64,000 bases of DNA from Granulicella aggregans (lineage in GTDB: Bacteria; Acidobacteriota; Terriglobia; Terriglobales; Acidobacteriaceae), in assembly GCF_014203275.1 (NCBI RefSeq), contig NZ_JACHIP010000001.1:1-64000 (forward strand). The letters run 5' to 3'. Shown here piece after piece: positions 31,000-39,288 of the stretch. Under the pieces are notes generated by a model that saw only the letters and a list, made by a program, of their open reading frames with translations, did not search any database and was not told where the DNA came from. Position numbers and translations under genes: made by a program. Positions within the stretch are counted from its first letter, which is position 1; every line of letters begins with the position of its first letter.

Positions 31000-31776
31000 C
31001 TAACGCCCAAAGCTGTAGCTCAGCTTGAAGATCCCGCTGTCCACGCCCGGATTCGTATCGGCGGTGTAGCCATTCGAGTAATGCTGCAACTGGTACTCTA
31101 GCCGGACCGACCGCTTGGGCGCAAGGTAATACTCCAGCCCCGCGCCAAGCTCAAAGGCAAAGTTGAACGATCCGGCACCAGCTATCGGCAGCGGCTTCGT
31201 CGAGAAGATATATCCCTCCAGAGTGCTGAAGGTCGGCTGCAGCCGGTGCCGGGGACGAAAGTTCACTCGGAACCCGGCCGGCGACAGCCCTTGTGCGAAG
31301 TTCGTTTGCCTGCCGCACGTGGTGATGATCTCAGAGGCGTAGATGTACGGAGGTGGGACCGCCGGGGGACTAAATTTGACATCCCCGGGAACGCACCTGG
31401 CAGTCAGAGAAGGCGAATCCGTAAATGTCTGGGGCGGTATGGTCGACCCTCCGAATACCTCAGTAATTGTGAGTGTCTGCGTCGGAATGCTCTCCAGTAT
31501 CACCGGGCGGAACTCCGCTGCATATGAAAAGACAAAGTAGCGCGTAGCGAAAAGCCGCCTTTGATACTGCACGCCCACAGCCCCCAGCTTGATGTTCTCC
31601 GACTGCCCCAGGATGATGTGGCTCGAATCGTTTGAGTACTCGGCCATCACGCCGAATTTGTTCTTCGCTCCGTAGATGTCCGGCCCGTCCGGCTTCACCT
31701 GCGCTTCAACTCCTTGTAGAGAAACTCCAAGACATAAAAACAAGACAGACCGCTTCAACAGCTCAGCTAGCGTCAT
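31000..31776 (-). CDS. PagL-like lipid A deacylase (acyloxyacyl hydrolase)
   Basis: 258 residues. A signal peptide (about 1-25, ending GVEA) precedes a beta-rich body with alternating hydrophobic residues expected of an outer-membrane barrel. The C-terminus holds the PagL catalytic motif H-x-S-N-G (QHYSNG; His232, Ser234) in the last-but-one strand and a terminal aromatic residue pair (YSFGR). PagL removes the 3-O acyl chain of lipid A. It carries an unusually long loop (about 95-150) with two Cys. The start overlaps the stop of the UbiD gene by four bases, so the two are coupled. Confidence 0.8.
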   Translation of the reverse strand: MTLAELLKRSVLFLCLGVSLQGVEAQVKPDGPDIYGAKNKFGVMAEYSNDSSHIILGQSENIKLGAVGVQYQRRLFATRYFVFSYAAEFRPVILESIPTQTLTITEVFGGSTIPPQTFTDSPSLTARCVPGDVKFSPPAVPPPYIYASEIITTCGRQTNFAQGLSPAGFRVNFRPRHRLQPTFSTLEGYIFSTKPLPIAGAGSFNFAFELGAGLEYYLAPKRSVRLEYQLQHYSNGYTADTNPGVDSGIFKLSYSFGR

Positions 31777-33398
31777 TCAATCCCCAGTTTTTTCCAAATA
31801 GCGTCAATCTTAGACTTTACCTCCTTGTCCATGGTGAGCATCGGCGGCCACTCTCTGGTAAATCCTTCGGCGGCCCACTTCCGCGTCGCATCGATTCCCA
31901 TCTTGCTCCCGTAGTTCGGCAGCCTTGAAGCATGGTCGAGCGAGTCCACCGGCCCCAGCGTGAACTGGATGTCGCGCTCCGGATCGATGTTGTTCGCCAC
32001 CCGCAGCGTGACTTCCGCCACGTCCTGCACATCGCAGTCTTCGTCCACCACAATGACGCACTTGGTGAACATCGCCTGCCCCATGGCCCAGATACCGCTC
32101 ATAACTTTTCTCGCCTGTCCGGCATAAGACTTTCTTATCGCCACAATCATCAGGTTGTGAAAGACGCCTTCAGCCGGAAGGTTTACATCCACGATCTCCG
32201 GCATGGTGAGTTGCATCAACGGCAGGAAGATCCGCTCCACCGCCTTACCCATCCAGGCGTCCTCCATCGGAGGCTTGCCCACCAGCGTCGCGGCCCACAC
32301 CGGGTCCTTGCGATGCGTGATGCATGTGATGTGGAAGACCGGGTACTCATCCTGCATGGTGTAGAAGCCGGTGTGGTCGCCGAACGGTCCCTCAGTCCGC
32401 AGCTCGCCAAGCTCTACGTAACCCTCAAGAATGATCTCCGCGTGCGCAGGCACTTCGAGATCCACCGTCTCACACTTCACCAGTTCCACCGGCTTCTGCC
32501 GTAAGAAGCCCGCGATCAGGTACTCCTCGACATCCGGGGGAGCGGGTACGATCGCCGAAAACGTCGTCGCCGGATCGGTCCCGATCGCCACGGCGACCTC
32601 CATCCGTTCACCGCGAATCTTCGCCTGCGCCACCGAAGGAATACTACCGGTCGAAACCGCCGCGGCCGTTCCGCCTGCCGTCAACGCCATCAGGTCCACG
32701 CCCGCCGCCACATCTCCCGCAGCCGCGCGGAGACGCTCGCGCATATGCTCCGCTGCGACCTTCTGCCGCTGCCAGTGCATGCCGGTCGTCTGTCCGTCGT
32801 AGACCTGCATCCGGTACATGCCGACATTGCGCTTGCCGGACTTCGGATCTCTCGTCACGACGCAGGGCAGCGTGATGAAGCGACCACCATCCTGCGGCCA
32901 CGTCTTGAGCACCGGAAAGCTCAATAGGTCGATCACGTCGCCGCGATCCGCCCGCTTGATCACCTGTTTGCACGCGGCATCGCGGCTGCTGATCACTTTG
33001 GGAAAGAAGCTACCTATTTCTGCCAGCATCGGGAGCATCTTCAACTTGTCGAGCATTCCCACCGGCATCACCGGCTTGATGAGGACTCGAATCCGCTCGG
33101 CGATCGCATCCAGCGAGTCAGTCTCGAGTGCCAATTTCATCCGGTCGAGGCTGCCGAACTGGTTCATCAGCACCCGCGCCCCGGGGTAGCCCTTCACATT
33201 CTCGAACAGCAGCGCCGGCCCACCCGCCTTCGCCGTTCCCTTGCCGAGCTTTGCCGTGCGGTCGGCGATCTCCGCCATCTCCAGGATCGGGTCCACCTCC
33301 ACCTTGATCCGTTTCAGTTCCCCAGCCTTGTCGAGCCTCTTTATCCAGTCGCGCAGATCGTCGTAAGCCAATGCCATCTCCCGCCGCGCTATCGCCAC
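31773..33398 (-). CDS. UbiD-family decarboxylase, menaquinone-type
   Basis: 541 residues of the prenylated-FMN-dependent UbiD family, which decarboxylates aromatic or unsaturated acids; the length and the YDDLRDWIKRLDKAGEL opening fit the branch linked to menaquinone synthesis. Conserved stretches include LRTEGPFGDHTGFYT (the catalytic E-x-x-F-G...H-T-G region), and HITCITHRKDPVWAATLVG. GTG 33398 has GGAG eight bases upstream; an in-frame ATG at 33377 gives the same protein minus seven residues. UbiX, needed for the cofactor, is not in the window. A PagL-like gene overlaps its end. Confidence 0.87.
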   Translation of the reverse strand: MAIARREMALAYDDLRDWIKRLDKAGELKRIKVEVDPILEMAEIADRTAKLGKGTAKAGGPALLFENVKGYPGARVLMNQFGSLDRMKLALETDSLDAIAERIRVLIKPVMPVGMLDKLKMLPMLAEIGSFFPKVISSRDAACKQVIKRADRGDVIDLLSFPVLKTWPQDGGRFITLPCVVTRDPKSGKRNVGMYRMQVYDGQTTGMHWQRQKVAAEHMRERLRAAAGDVAAGVDLMALTAGGTAAAVSTGSIPSVAQAKIRGERMEVAVAIGTDPATTFSAIVPAPPDVEEYLIAGFLRQKPVELVKCETVDLEVPAHAEIILEGYVELGELRTEGPFGDHTGFYTMQDEYPVFHITCITHRKDPVWAATLVGKPPMEDAWMGKAVERIFLPLMQLTMPEIVDVNLPAEGVFHNLMIVAIRKSYAGQARKVMSGIWAMGQAMFTKCVIVVDEDCDVQDVAEVTLRVANNIDPERDIQFTLGPVDSLDHASRLPNYGSKMGIDATRKWAAEGFTREWPPMLTMDKEVKSKIDAIWKKLGIE

Positions 33399-33596
33399 GG
33401 CACAGACTCCATGTTACCCGCCGTCGCGGGCCGCACTGCGACCGGCCCCAAATCTCAGCACCAGACGTTCGCCCGTCGCAACTCAATCCGCTCCGGGAAC
33501 CATCCACACCCCACAGGTGTCTAACTCAACAACGGACGCCTTCTCGCAGAGGCGCACCTGATCCGAACTCAAGCAGTTCTCTGGAGAGGTGCCTCA

Positions 33597-34325
33597 ATGT
33601 TTGAAGACAGTCTCATGGAGTCGCAGAACCGTCTCTCGTCGCCGAATCAGCGCTGGACCACGATCGTCTCTTTCACCCTGCAATGCTCTCTTGTCGCAGC
33701 CGTAATCGCCCTGCCCCTACTGCATCCAGACGTCCTCACCTTCCACACCGACGCGCCCATCATCACTCTGCCGATCAAGCCGCCGATGCCTCGCGCTCCG
33801 CACATCGAAGCTACGCACTCCGCGAACACATCATCCACTCCAGCAGCGCCGCCAGCTTCAGGCACCCCAATCCCCAACGTGCGCAATCTCGGCCCGATCA
33901 ACTCTACCGTCGACGATGCCCCACCATTCGCCAACATTGGCAGTATGACCGGCCCCGGCGAGTTCCCCGGTAGCATCGGCACATCCCCGACAGGCACCGG
34001 AACCAGAGTCTCCCTAGCCCCCGCGTCGACCGCTGGCCCCATCCACATCTCGCGCGGAGTCTCCGCCGGCCTGCTGCTCGCTCCCATCAGGCCGGTATAC
34101 CCGCCCATCGCCATCAGCACCCGAACCGAAGGAGTCGTCGTGGTCGAGGCGATCATCTCGAAGGCGGGCCACATCGAAAGCGCCCACGCCACCAGCGGCC
34201 CGCCACTTCTCCGCAACGCGGCGCTCGAGGCGATTCGAAACGCCCGCTACTCACCTTATCTTTTGAATGGACAACCGACGGAGGTCGAGACGACCATCAC
34301 GGTCAACTTTAAGCTGGCTGGTTGA
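33597..34325 (+). CDS. TonB-like energy transducer
   Basis: 242 residues. A single N-terminal membrane segment (about 22-42), a Pro/Ser/Thr-rich periplasmic linker (about 55-150), and a C-terminal TonB domain (about 160-242) with PVYPPIAISTRTEGVVVVEA, GPPLLRNAALEAIRNARY and a final beta-strand TTITVNFKL. TonB couples proton-motive force (with ExbBD) to outer-membrane transporters. No exbBD or receptor is adjacent. GGAGAGGTG is six bases upstream of the ATG. Its 3' end overlaps the convergent DedA-rhodanese gene by 17 bp. Confidence 0.85.
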   Translation: MFEDSLMESQNRLSSPNQRWTTIVSFTLQCSLVAAVIALPLLHPDVLTFHTDAPIITLPIKPPMPRAPHIEATHSANTSSTPAAPPASGTPIPNVRNLGPINSTVDDAPPFANIGSMTGPGEFPGSIGTSPTGTGTRVSLAPASTAGPIHISRGVSAGLLLAPIRPVYPPIAISTRTEGVVVVEAIISKAGHIESAHATSGPPLLRNAALEAIRNARYSPYLLNGQPTEVETTITVNFKLAG

Positions 34326-35340
34326 CCGTGGTCTCCGACTCAGTCAGAGCGATCTGCACCAGCGAAGCAGTCTCTGCTGGTGCAGTGTCATCGACATAGT
34401 CGATCAGAGGAAACCCGGCAACCTTCCACCCGTCGAAGCCGCCGCGCAGCGGTCGCACGCGATTGATTCCCATCCTGTGAAGCTGCATTGCTACCTTAGC
34501 GCTGGTCTCCTCGCTTGGACAGGTGCAGTACAAGATCACATCGCGGTCACGAGGAATTCGGTCGCTATGCAAAGCCAGCTCCGTCGGGCCAACGCGCACC
34601 GCCCCAGGCAGAACCCGAGGATCGGGCAGATAATCCAGCGGATGGCGGAGGTCAACGATAAATGGAGCAGGTTCGCCCATCTTCGCAGCCTCGTCGATCA
34701 TCTCCATCAACTCACCAGGTTCCAGCCGCATCCTTTTCACGCTGGCAAGGAAGCGGCGCTGCTTCACGACGCGGACGGTGAAGAAGCCGAGCACCATCAC
34801 GATGAACAAGGCACCCGCAAAGTGGCCCAGGATATGAAGAAACGGCGCGCTCTTCTTCGCGATGTCGCCGAAAAACCGGCCCGCCAGCAGATACGCCTCG
34901 GCCCAGATAATCGATCCAACAAGGTCGTAGAGCAGGAAACGTCCAAAAGGCATTCCGGTCTGCCCGGCAATTGGCGCAGCGACGGTCGAAAGTCCTGGAA
35001 CGAACTTCGCGAAGAGGAGCGTCACCGGTCCGCGCTTCGTAAAGTATCCCTCGGTTTTGGTCACGCAGGTGGAAGCCTCCAGCGAGAACCGGCAAAGTAG
35101 CTTCAGCACACGATTCCCATAGCTCCGTCCCAGCAGGTACCACATGCTGTCTGAGACCATGCAGGCAGCCAGCACGCACAGCAACGCTATGAACGCGCTC
35201 AGTTTGTGAGTTGCAGAGAGGGTTCCCGCCGTCAGGAGCAGAGGTATGCTCGGAATCGGAACGCCGAACTGCTCCACCAGCACCCATACGAAGAGGATGA
35301 GGTAAGCGTATTTAACGAATAATCCGAGCGCAATGGGCAT
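34309..35340 (-). CDS. DedA membrane protein fused to rhodanese domain
   Basis: 343 residues. Residues 1-190 are DedA/VTT (SNARE-associated) with LLLTAGTLSA, KFVPGLSTVAAPIAGQTGM (about 112-130) and several membrane segments; DedA proteins act in undecaprenyl-phosphate or lipid recycling. A cytoplasmic rhodanese domain follows (about 220-325) with the active-site loop YCTCPSEE (Cys272, Cys274) and a GFDGWKVAGFPL end. DedA-rhodanese fusions recur in bacteria, but the role of the sulfur-transfer part is unclear. Confidence 0.88.
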   Translation of the reverse strand: MPIALGLFVKYAYLILFVWVLVEQFGVPIPSIPLLLTAGTLSATHKLSAFIALLCVLAACMVSDSMWYLLGRSYGNRVLKLLCRFSLEASTCVTKTEGYFTKRGPVTLLFAKFVPGLSTVAAPIAGQTGMPFGRFLLYDLVGSIIWAEAYLLAGRFFGDIAKKSAPFLHILGHFAGALFIVMVLGFFTVRVVKQRRFLASVKRMRLEPGELMEMIDEAAKMGEPAPFIVDLRHPLDYLPDPRVLPGAVRVGPTELALHSDRIPRDRDVILYCTCPSEETSAKVAMQLHRMGINRVRPLRGGFDGWKVAGFPLIDYVDDTAPAETASLVQIALTESETTVNQPA

Positions 35341-35406
35341 GGCCTGATAACCAGTAGATGTCTCACTTTACCGCTTCGATTCGGCCACGTAAATGCCAAA
35401 GCAAAC

Positions 35407-35431
35407 GGGCCGGAGAAATTGCCTCCGGCCC
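35407..35431 (-). terminator. Hairpin terminator downstream of dps
   Basis: GGGCCGGAG (35407-35415) and CTCCGGCCC (35423-35431) form a perfect 9-bp GC-rich stem with a 7-nt loop. Read on the minus strand it is followed by GTTTGCTTTGG, a weak T-tract, placing it about 70 bases after the dps stop. Confidence 0.6.
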
Positions 35432-35498
35432 CTAAGTTTACTCTTGTCAGCCTTCGACGAGGTCGGAGGATCTGCTTTTCGCTCTTACGAGGCTGCCG

Positions 35499-36092
35499 TT
35501 ACTTCAAAATCAGGGGCATCTCCACCAGATGCTGCCCGATAAACCACGACTGAAGCTCGTTCGCCCGTAAAATGTCGCTCACCACCATGTCGTTCGTGCC
35601 ATCGTCGCCGGCGTCATCCGCTGCCTCGGCAATATCGTGGCACTCTTGCATGATGTGCTTGTGGGCTTCAAGCAGACGCGAAATCTGCACCGGAACCTCT
35701 TCGCGTCCCTTTGGGGGGGCCGGAATATGCGAGAGTTGTGCCACGTCGCCGCCCATCGCAATGCTCACTCCGCCGAGAATCTGGATGCGCTCGGCAATCG
35801 TGTCCACTAATTCCACCTGCTCGTCAAAGTGTTTATCAAACAGCAGATGGAGCTGGTAGAAGGTCGGCCCCGAAACCTGCCAGTGGTGTTTCTTGTACAT
35901 GTCCCGCAACGTGATCGAGTCTGCAAGTAGCTGGTTCAGCTTCCCCACCATCTTTTCGCGGACAGATGCCGTCAAAAAGTGGGGCATGTCGACAATCACA
36001 GTCCCAAACTTCTGTATCTCTTGTGCCTTTGCATGCCAGCGCGGCGCATCATTCGCCGGAGCAGACTTCAATCCCTTGCTTCCCTTTGCCAT
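35499..36092 (-). CDS. Dps-family DNA-binding ferritin
   Basis: 197 residues from ATG 36092, chosen for AGAGGTG seven bases upstream (an earlier in-frame GTG at 36101 lies inside that ribosome binding site). The ferroxidase site residues are in KKHHWQVSGPTFYQLH and LFDKHFDEQVE, both standard Dps. The Lys-rich start (MAKGSKGLKSAP) could bind DNA. Dps forms a 12-mer that oxidises iron with H2O2 and protects DNA. Monocistronic, with its own terminator; length is slightly above the usual 150-190. Confidence 0.9.
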   Translation of the reverse strand: MAKGSKGLKSAPANDAPRWHAKAQEIQKFGTVIVDMPHFLTASVREKMVGKLNQLLADSITLRDMYKKHHWQVSGPTFYQLHLLFDKHFDEQVELVDTIAERIQILGGVSIAMGGDVAQLSHIPAPPKGREEVPVQISRLLEAHKHIMQECHDIAEAADDAGDDGTNDMVVSDILRANELQSWFIGQHLVEMPLILK

Positions 36093-36199
36093 TCGAAACA
36101 CCTCTTTCGCGTTCAGATGCGAGGAGGCCGGGTGCGGTTTCCCGTATCCCGGCCTCTCTCGCCTGCAAACAATATATGCCGCCTGATGCTATCTGAACG

Positions 36200-37471
36200 T
36201 TATTGCTTCACGGTCACAATCGGGGTCACCGAGAACCCCGGCCGAAGCTTGAAGTCCCCGTTCTCCTTGTCCAGGTTCGTGAAGTCAATCCGCACCGGAA
36301 TCCGCTGAACCACCTTCACATAGTTGCCCGTTGCATTCTCCGGAGGGAACAGGCTTAAGCGCGAACCGGTCGCTCCGCCAACTTGCGTCACCTTGCCCGA
36401 GAACTTGCGGCCACCAAGCGCGTCAACCTCCAGCTTGACTTCCTGTCCAACTTGCATCTTGTCGAGCTGCGTCTCCTTGAAGTTCGCCGTGACCCATAGG
36501 TTCGTGACCGGCACCACCGTCAGCAGATCCTGTCCGATGCTCACATTGACGCCTACATCGACGTTCTTCTTGCTCACGATGCCCGCCACGGGCGCGATGA
36601 TATGGCAGTATCCAAGGTTCAGCCGAGCCTGCTCCAGCTTCGCCTGCGCCTGCTTCACACTTGCCAACATCGATTGCGCCTTAGCCTCCTGCGCTTTCAC
36701 CTGCTGCGGCCCGTTCTTCGCTGCCTGCTGCGCCTGGAATCGTGACTGCGCGACCTTCTGCTGCGCCTGGCGTACCGCTTCCTGCGAAGCAATTACGTCC
36801 GCCTGGGACCCGAGCACGGCCGCGGTGTCCGCATTCGCCGTGGCTACAGCCTGATCGTACTGCTGCTTCGAGATCACGTCCTTCTGCACCAGTGGCGTGT
36901 ACCGCTCCACGTCGAGCTGCGCCTTCAGCGCATTCGCCTTGGCCTGAACCACGCGAGCATCAGCGGCCTCCTTCTGCTTCTCCGCCTGCGCAACTGCGGC
37001 CGACGAAGCCGTCACATCCGACCCTGATGTACTGATCGACGTTGAAGACGTCACGCTCGTGATCGGCACATTTACGTGCGCCTGCTCGTAGTCGGCCTCA
37101 GCGCTCGCGAGGTTCGCCTGCGCTTGGTCGAACGCGACCTGATAGTCCTTCGGATCGATGTCCGCGATCGCCTGGCCTGCCTGCACGGTCTGATTGTCCT
37201 GCACGTAGACCTTGACTACCTGTCCGGTCACACGCGAGCTAACCTCGTACAGATCGCCATCCACCTGCGCGTCGTCCGTGTCCTCTGAAAACGTGGAGTG
37301 CCAGTAGAATAGCCCGCCGCCGATGACCAGAAGGATCAGCACCGCGATCACAATAAACTTGCGCCGCGACTTCTTCTCCGGCGTCTCCGGCGGAGCCTGG
37401 TTCTGGTCTTTATTCTGGTCCTGATTCTGATTCTGATTCTGCGTTTGATTCTCTTGATCTGCCAAGGTCAT
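36200..37471 (-). CDS. EmrA/HlyD-type membrane fusion protein
   Basis: 423 residues. A cytoplasmic Gln/Asn/Asp-rich N-tail (about 5-25), one membrane segment (about 40-57), then biotinyl-lipoyl halves (QVDGDLYEVSSRVTGQV and GYCHIIAPVAGIVSKKNVDVG) that flank a long Ala/Gln-rich coiled coil (about 95-285), and a beta-barrel domain. It should bridge an inner-membrane pump to TolC. It overlaps tolC-like gene by four bases. The expected MFS permease EmrB is not next to it. Confidence 0.88.
   Translation of the reverse strand: MTLADQENQTQNQNQNQDQNKDQNQAPPETPEKKSRRKFIVIAVLILLVIGGGLFYWHSTFSEDTDDAQVDGDLYEVSSRVTGQVVKVYVQDNQTVQAGQAIADIDPKDYQVAFDQAQANLASAEADYEQAHVNVPITSVTSSTSISTSGSDVTASSAAVAQAEKQKEAADARVVQAKANALKAQLDVERYTPLVQKDVISKQQYDQAVATANADTAAVLGSQADVIASQEAVRQAQQKVAQSRFQAQQAAKNGPQQVKAQEAKAQSMLASVKQAQAKLEQARLNLGYCHIIAPVAGIVSKKNVDVGVNVSIGQDLLTVVPVTNLWVTANFKETQLDKMQVGQEVKLEVDALGGRKFSGKVTQVGGATGSRLSLFPPENATGNYVKVVQRIPVRIDFTNLDKENGDFKLRPGFSVTPIVTVKQ
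37401..37452. repeat. Hexanucleotide-like repeat in the EmrA N-terminus
   Basis: A run of near-identical 6-base units (TTCTGG/TTCTGA with small changes) encodes the Gln-Asn-rich tail on the minus strand. Such runs can change length by slippage in steps of two residues without breaking the frame. Confidence 0.6.
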
Positions 37472-39003
37472 TTCCCTCCGAGATAATCCTTGTAACTTGT
37501 CTGCGCGACGCCCAGCGCCCGCGCCAGTGAAAGCTTGGCAACGTTGTGCTGGTAGAGCGCGCTAATGTATTGATCGTTGGCCTGTTCAAACTGGCTCTGA
37601 GCCTGCGATACCGGCAGATTGTCCGAGATGCCTTCATGGAATCGCTGCTGCGCCTCGTTCAGCGCCTCGGTCGCGAGATCGACATTCGACTTCGTCGCCT
37701 CAACCAGCTTAGCCGCTGCCTCAATATCCAGAATGCTCGAACGAATGTCCTGGTTGACCTGCTGAACCTGATCGGACAGCTTCGCTTGTGCCTGCGTATA
37801 GGCAGCGCCCGCCACCTGCTCATCGCCGCGTGTCTTGGCGATCTGCAGAATCGGGGCCGTCACTTCGCCGGTCGCCGAGTACACGCCGTGCGAGTGACCC
37901 AGCGTCGTTCCCTGGTCGCCGAAGAAACCATTCACGTCCGCAGTCGGCAACTGCTGCTCCCATGCTGCCTTCTTCTGCGCTTCGGCAGCCTTCACCGACT
38001 CGTCAAGCGACTTCAGGTCCTTGCGGTTCTTGAGCGCTGAATCGAAAGCCGTCTTCGGGTCAACGTGGTCCATCGCCGCATAGGGGGCAGAGTCGGTCAA
38101 CGCAAACTTCTGGTCAAGAGGCAGACCGATCGTCCGGGCCAGAGCCAGCTTGTCCTTCGCCAACTGGTTCTCAGTCGAGATCAGGCTCTGCTGTTCATTC
38201 TGATAGTCCACCTGCGCACGAAGCACGTCGAGCTTCGGGCTTGTCCCCGCGTCGTGCGCGGAGACCGCCTGATCGAGCGAAACCTTCGATGTCGCCATCT
38301 CGGCCTTCACCGCTTCGACCCGAGCCGCATCCGCGACACACAGCAAGTAGGCATTGCCGACCGTCAAGACCACCATGTCCCGCGCATCTTCCGCAGAGAA
38401 CTTCGCGCTCTTGAAGTTGTGCTTCGCCTGAAGATAGTTCTGCAGAGCGGGCAGATTGAACAGCGTCTGCGAGAGCGATGCCTGAAAGTCCTCAACCTGG
38501 AACGGTCCAACGATCTGCTTCAATCCCGGAAAGCTGATTCCATAGGCGGCAAGGTTCACCTGCTCTACCGTGTAGCTGCCTGTCCCCGTCACTGTCGGCA
38601 GCAGCGCCTGCAACTGCTCCAGCCTCTGCCCATTCGCATTCAGCGTCGAGGAGCTCTGCAAGATGATGCCAAGGTTGGTGCGTAGACCGCGCTGCATCGC
38701 GTCGTCAATCGTCAGATCGATCACGCCGTCTGTCGCGACTCCGCTGACCACACTTCCCTTGAAAGAGTCGGAGGTGACCTGGCCGCTCGAGCCGCCGGAC
38801 ACACTTCCCGTCGTCAATTGCTGCTGGGCCTGATTCACCTGCGCTGTGCTCAGCCCGGAGCTGGAACCCGAGGTAGATCCCGGACCTCCCGCCGCCTGGC
38901 CGTACGCCGCGGTGCCGGTCGCCATCACCGCCAGAAGGCCCCATGTCGCACTCTTCACGGCAAGCGGCGTTCGCGCCACTTCTACATTTCTTCTTAAACC
39001 CAT
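37468..39003 (-). CDS. TolC-family outer-membrane efflux protein
   Basis: 511 residues from ATG 39003; longer in-frame starts up to 39099 lack a ribosome binding site and would bury the signal peptide (about 15-36, ending TAAYG). A Gly/Ser/Gln-rich linker (about 38-75) precedes the two OEP repeats, each with long helices and two beta-strands (VIDLTIDDAMQRGLRTN at about 96-112; RKDLKSLDESVKAAEAQKK in the second). It should form the trimeric channel for the EmrA-like partner encoded downstream with a four-base overlap. Confidence 0.88.
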   Translation of the reverse strand: MGLRRNVEVARTPLAVKSATWGLLAVMATGTAAYGQAAGGPGSTSGSSSGLSTAQVNQAQQQLTTGSVSGGSSGQVTSDSFKGSVVSGVATDGVIDLTIDDAMQRGLRTNLGIILQSSSTLNANGQRLEQLQALLPTVTGTGSYTVEQVNLAAYGISFPGLKQIVGPFQVEDFQASLSQTLFNLPALQNYLQAKHNFKSAKFSAEDARDMVVLTVGNAYLLCVADAARVEAVKAEMATSKVSLDQAVSAHDAGTSPKLDVLRAQVDYQNEQQSLISTENQLAKDKLALARTIGLPLDQKFALTDSAPYAAMDHVDPKTAFDSALKNRKDLKSLDESVKAAEAQKKAAWEQQLPTADVNGFFGDQGTTLGHSHGVYSATGEVTAPILQIAKTRGDEQVAGAAYTQAQAKLSDQVQQVNQDIRSSILDIEAAAKLVEATKSNVDLATEALNEAQQRFHEGISDNLPVSQAQSQFEQANDQYISALYQHNVAKLSLARALGVAQTSYKDYLGGK

Positions 39004-39288
39004 ATTCGGTATCGTAACCTGCACTCGCTGCTTCAAGTCTGAGGACCTGAATTTCGGAACCTTACCGGCCCACCTGGTGACCGGCCGCTGCCGGACCATC
39101 GTTCCAGATCGTCAATACTCGATTCGATGCAGTTAAGGTGCATGAGTGTGCAAAAAAGACGATCACTGATCGAGGGACGCCCGTTAGACCATGTCGGTCG
39201 AATACCGGCATCGCGATTTCTTTCTCTCTTCTCGCATAACTAAACGATTTACTATTGGCATTCAGAATTTTTCAGGGAGAAGTTGGTC

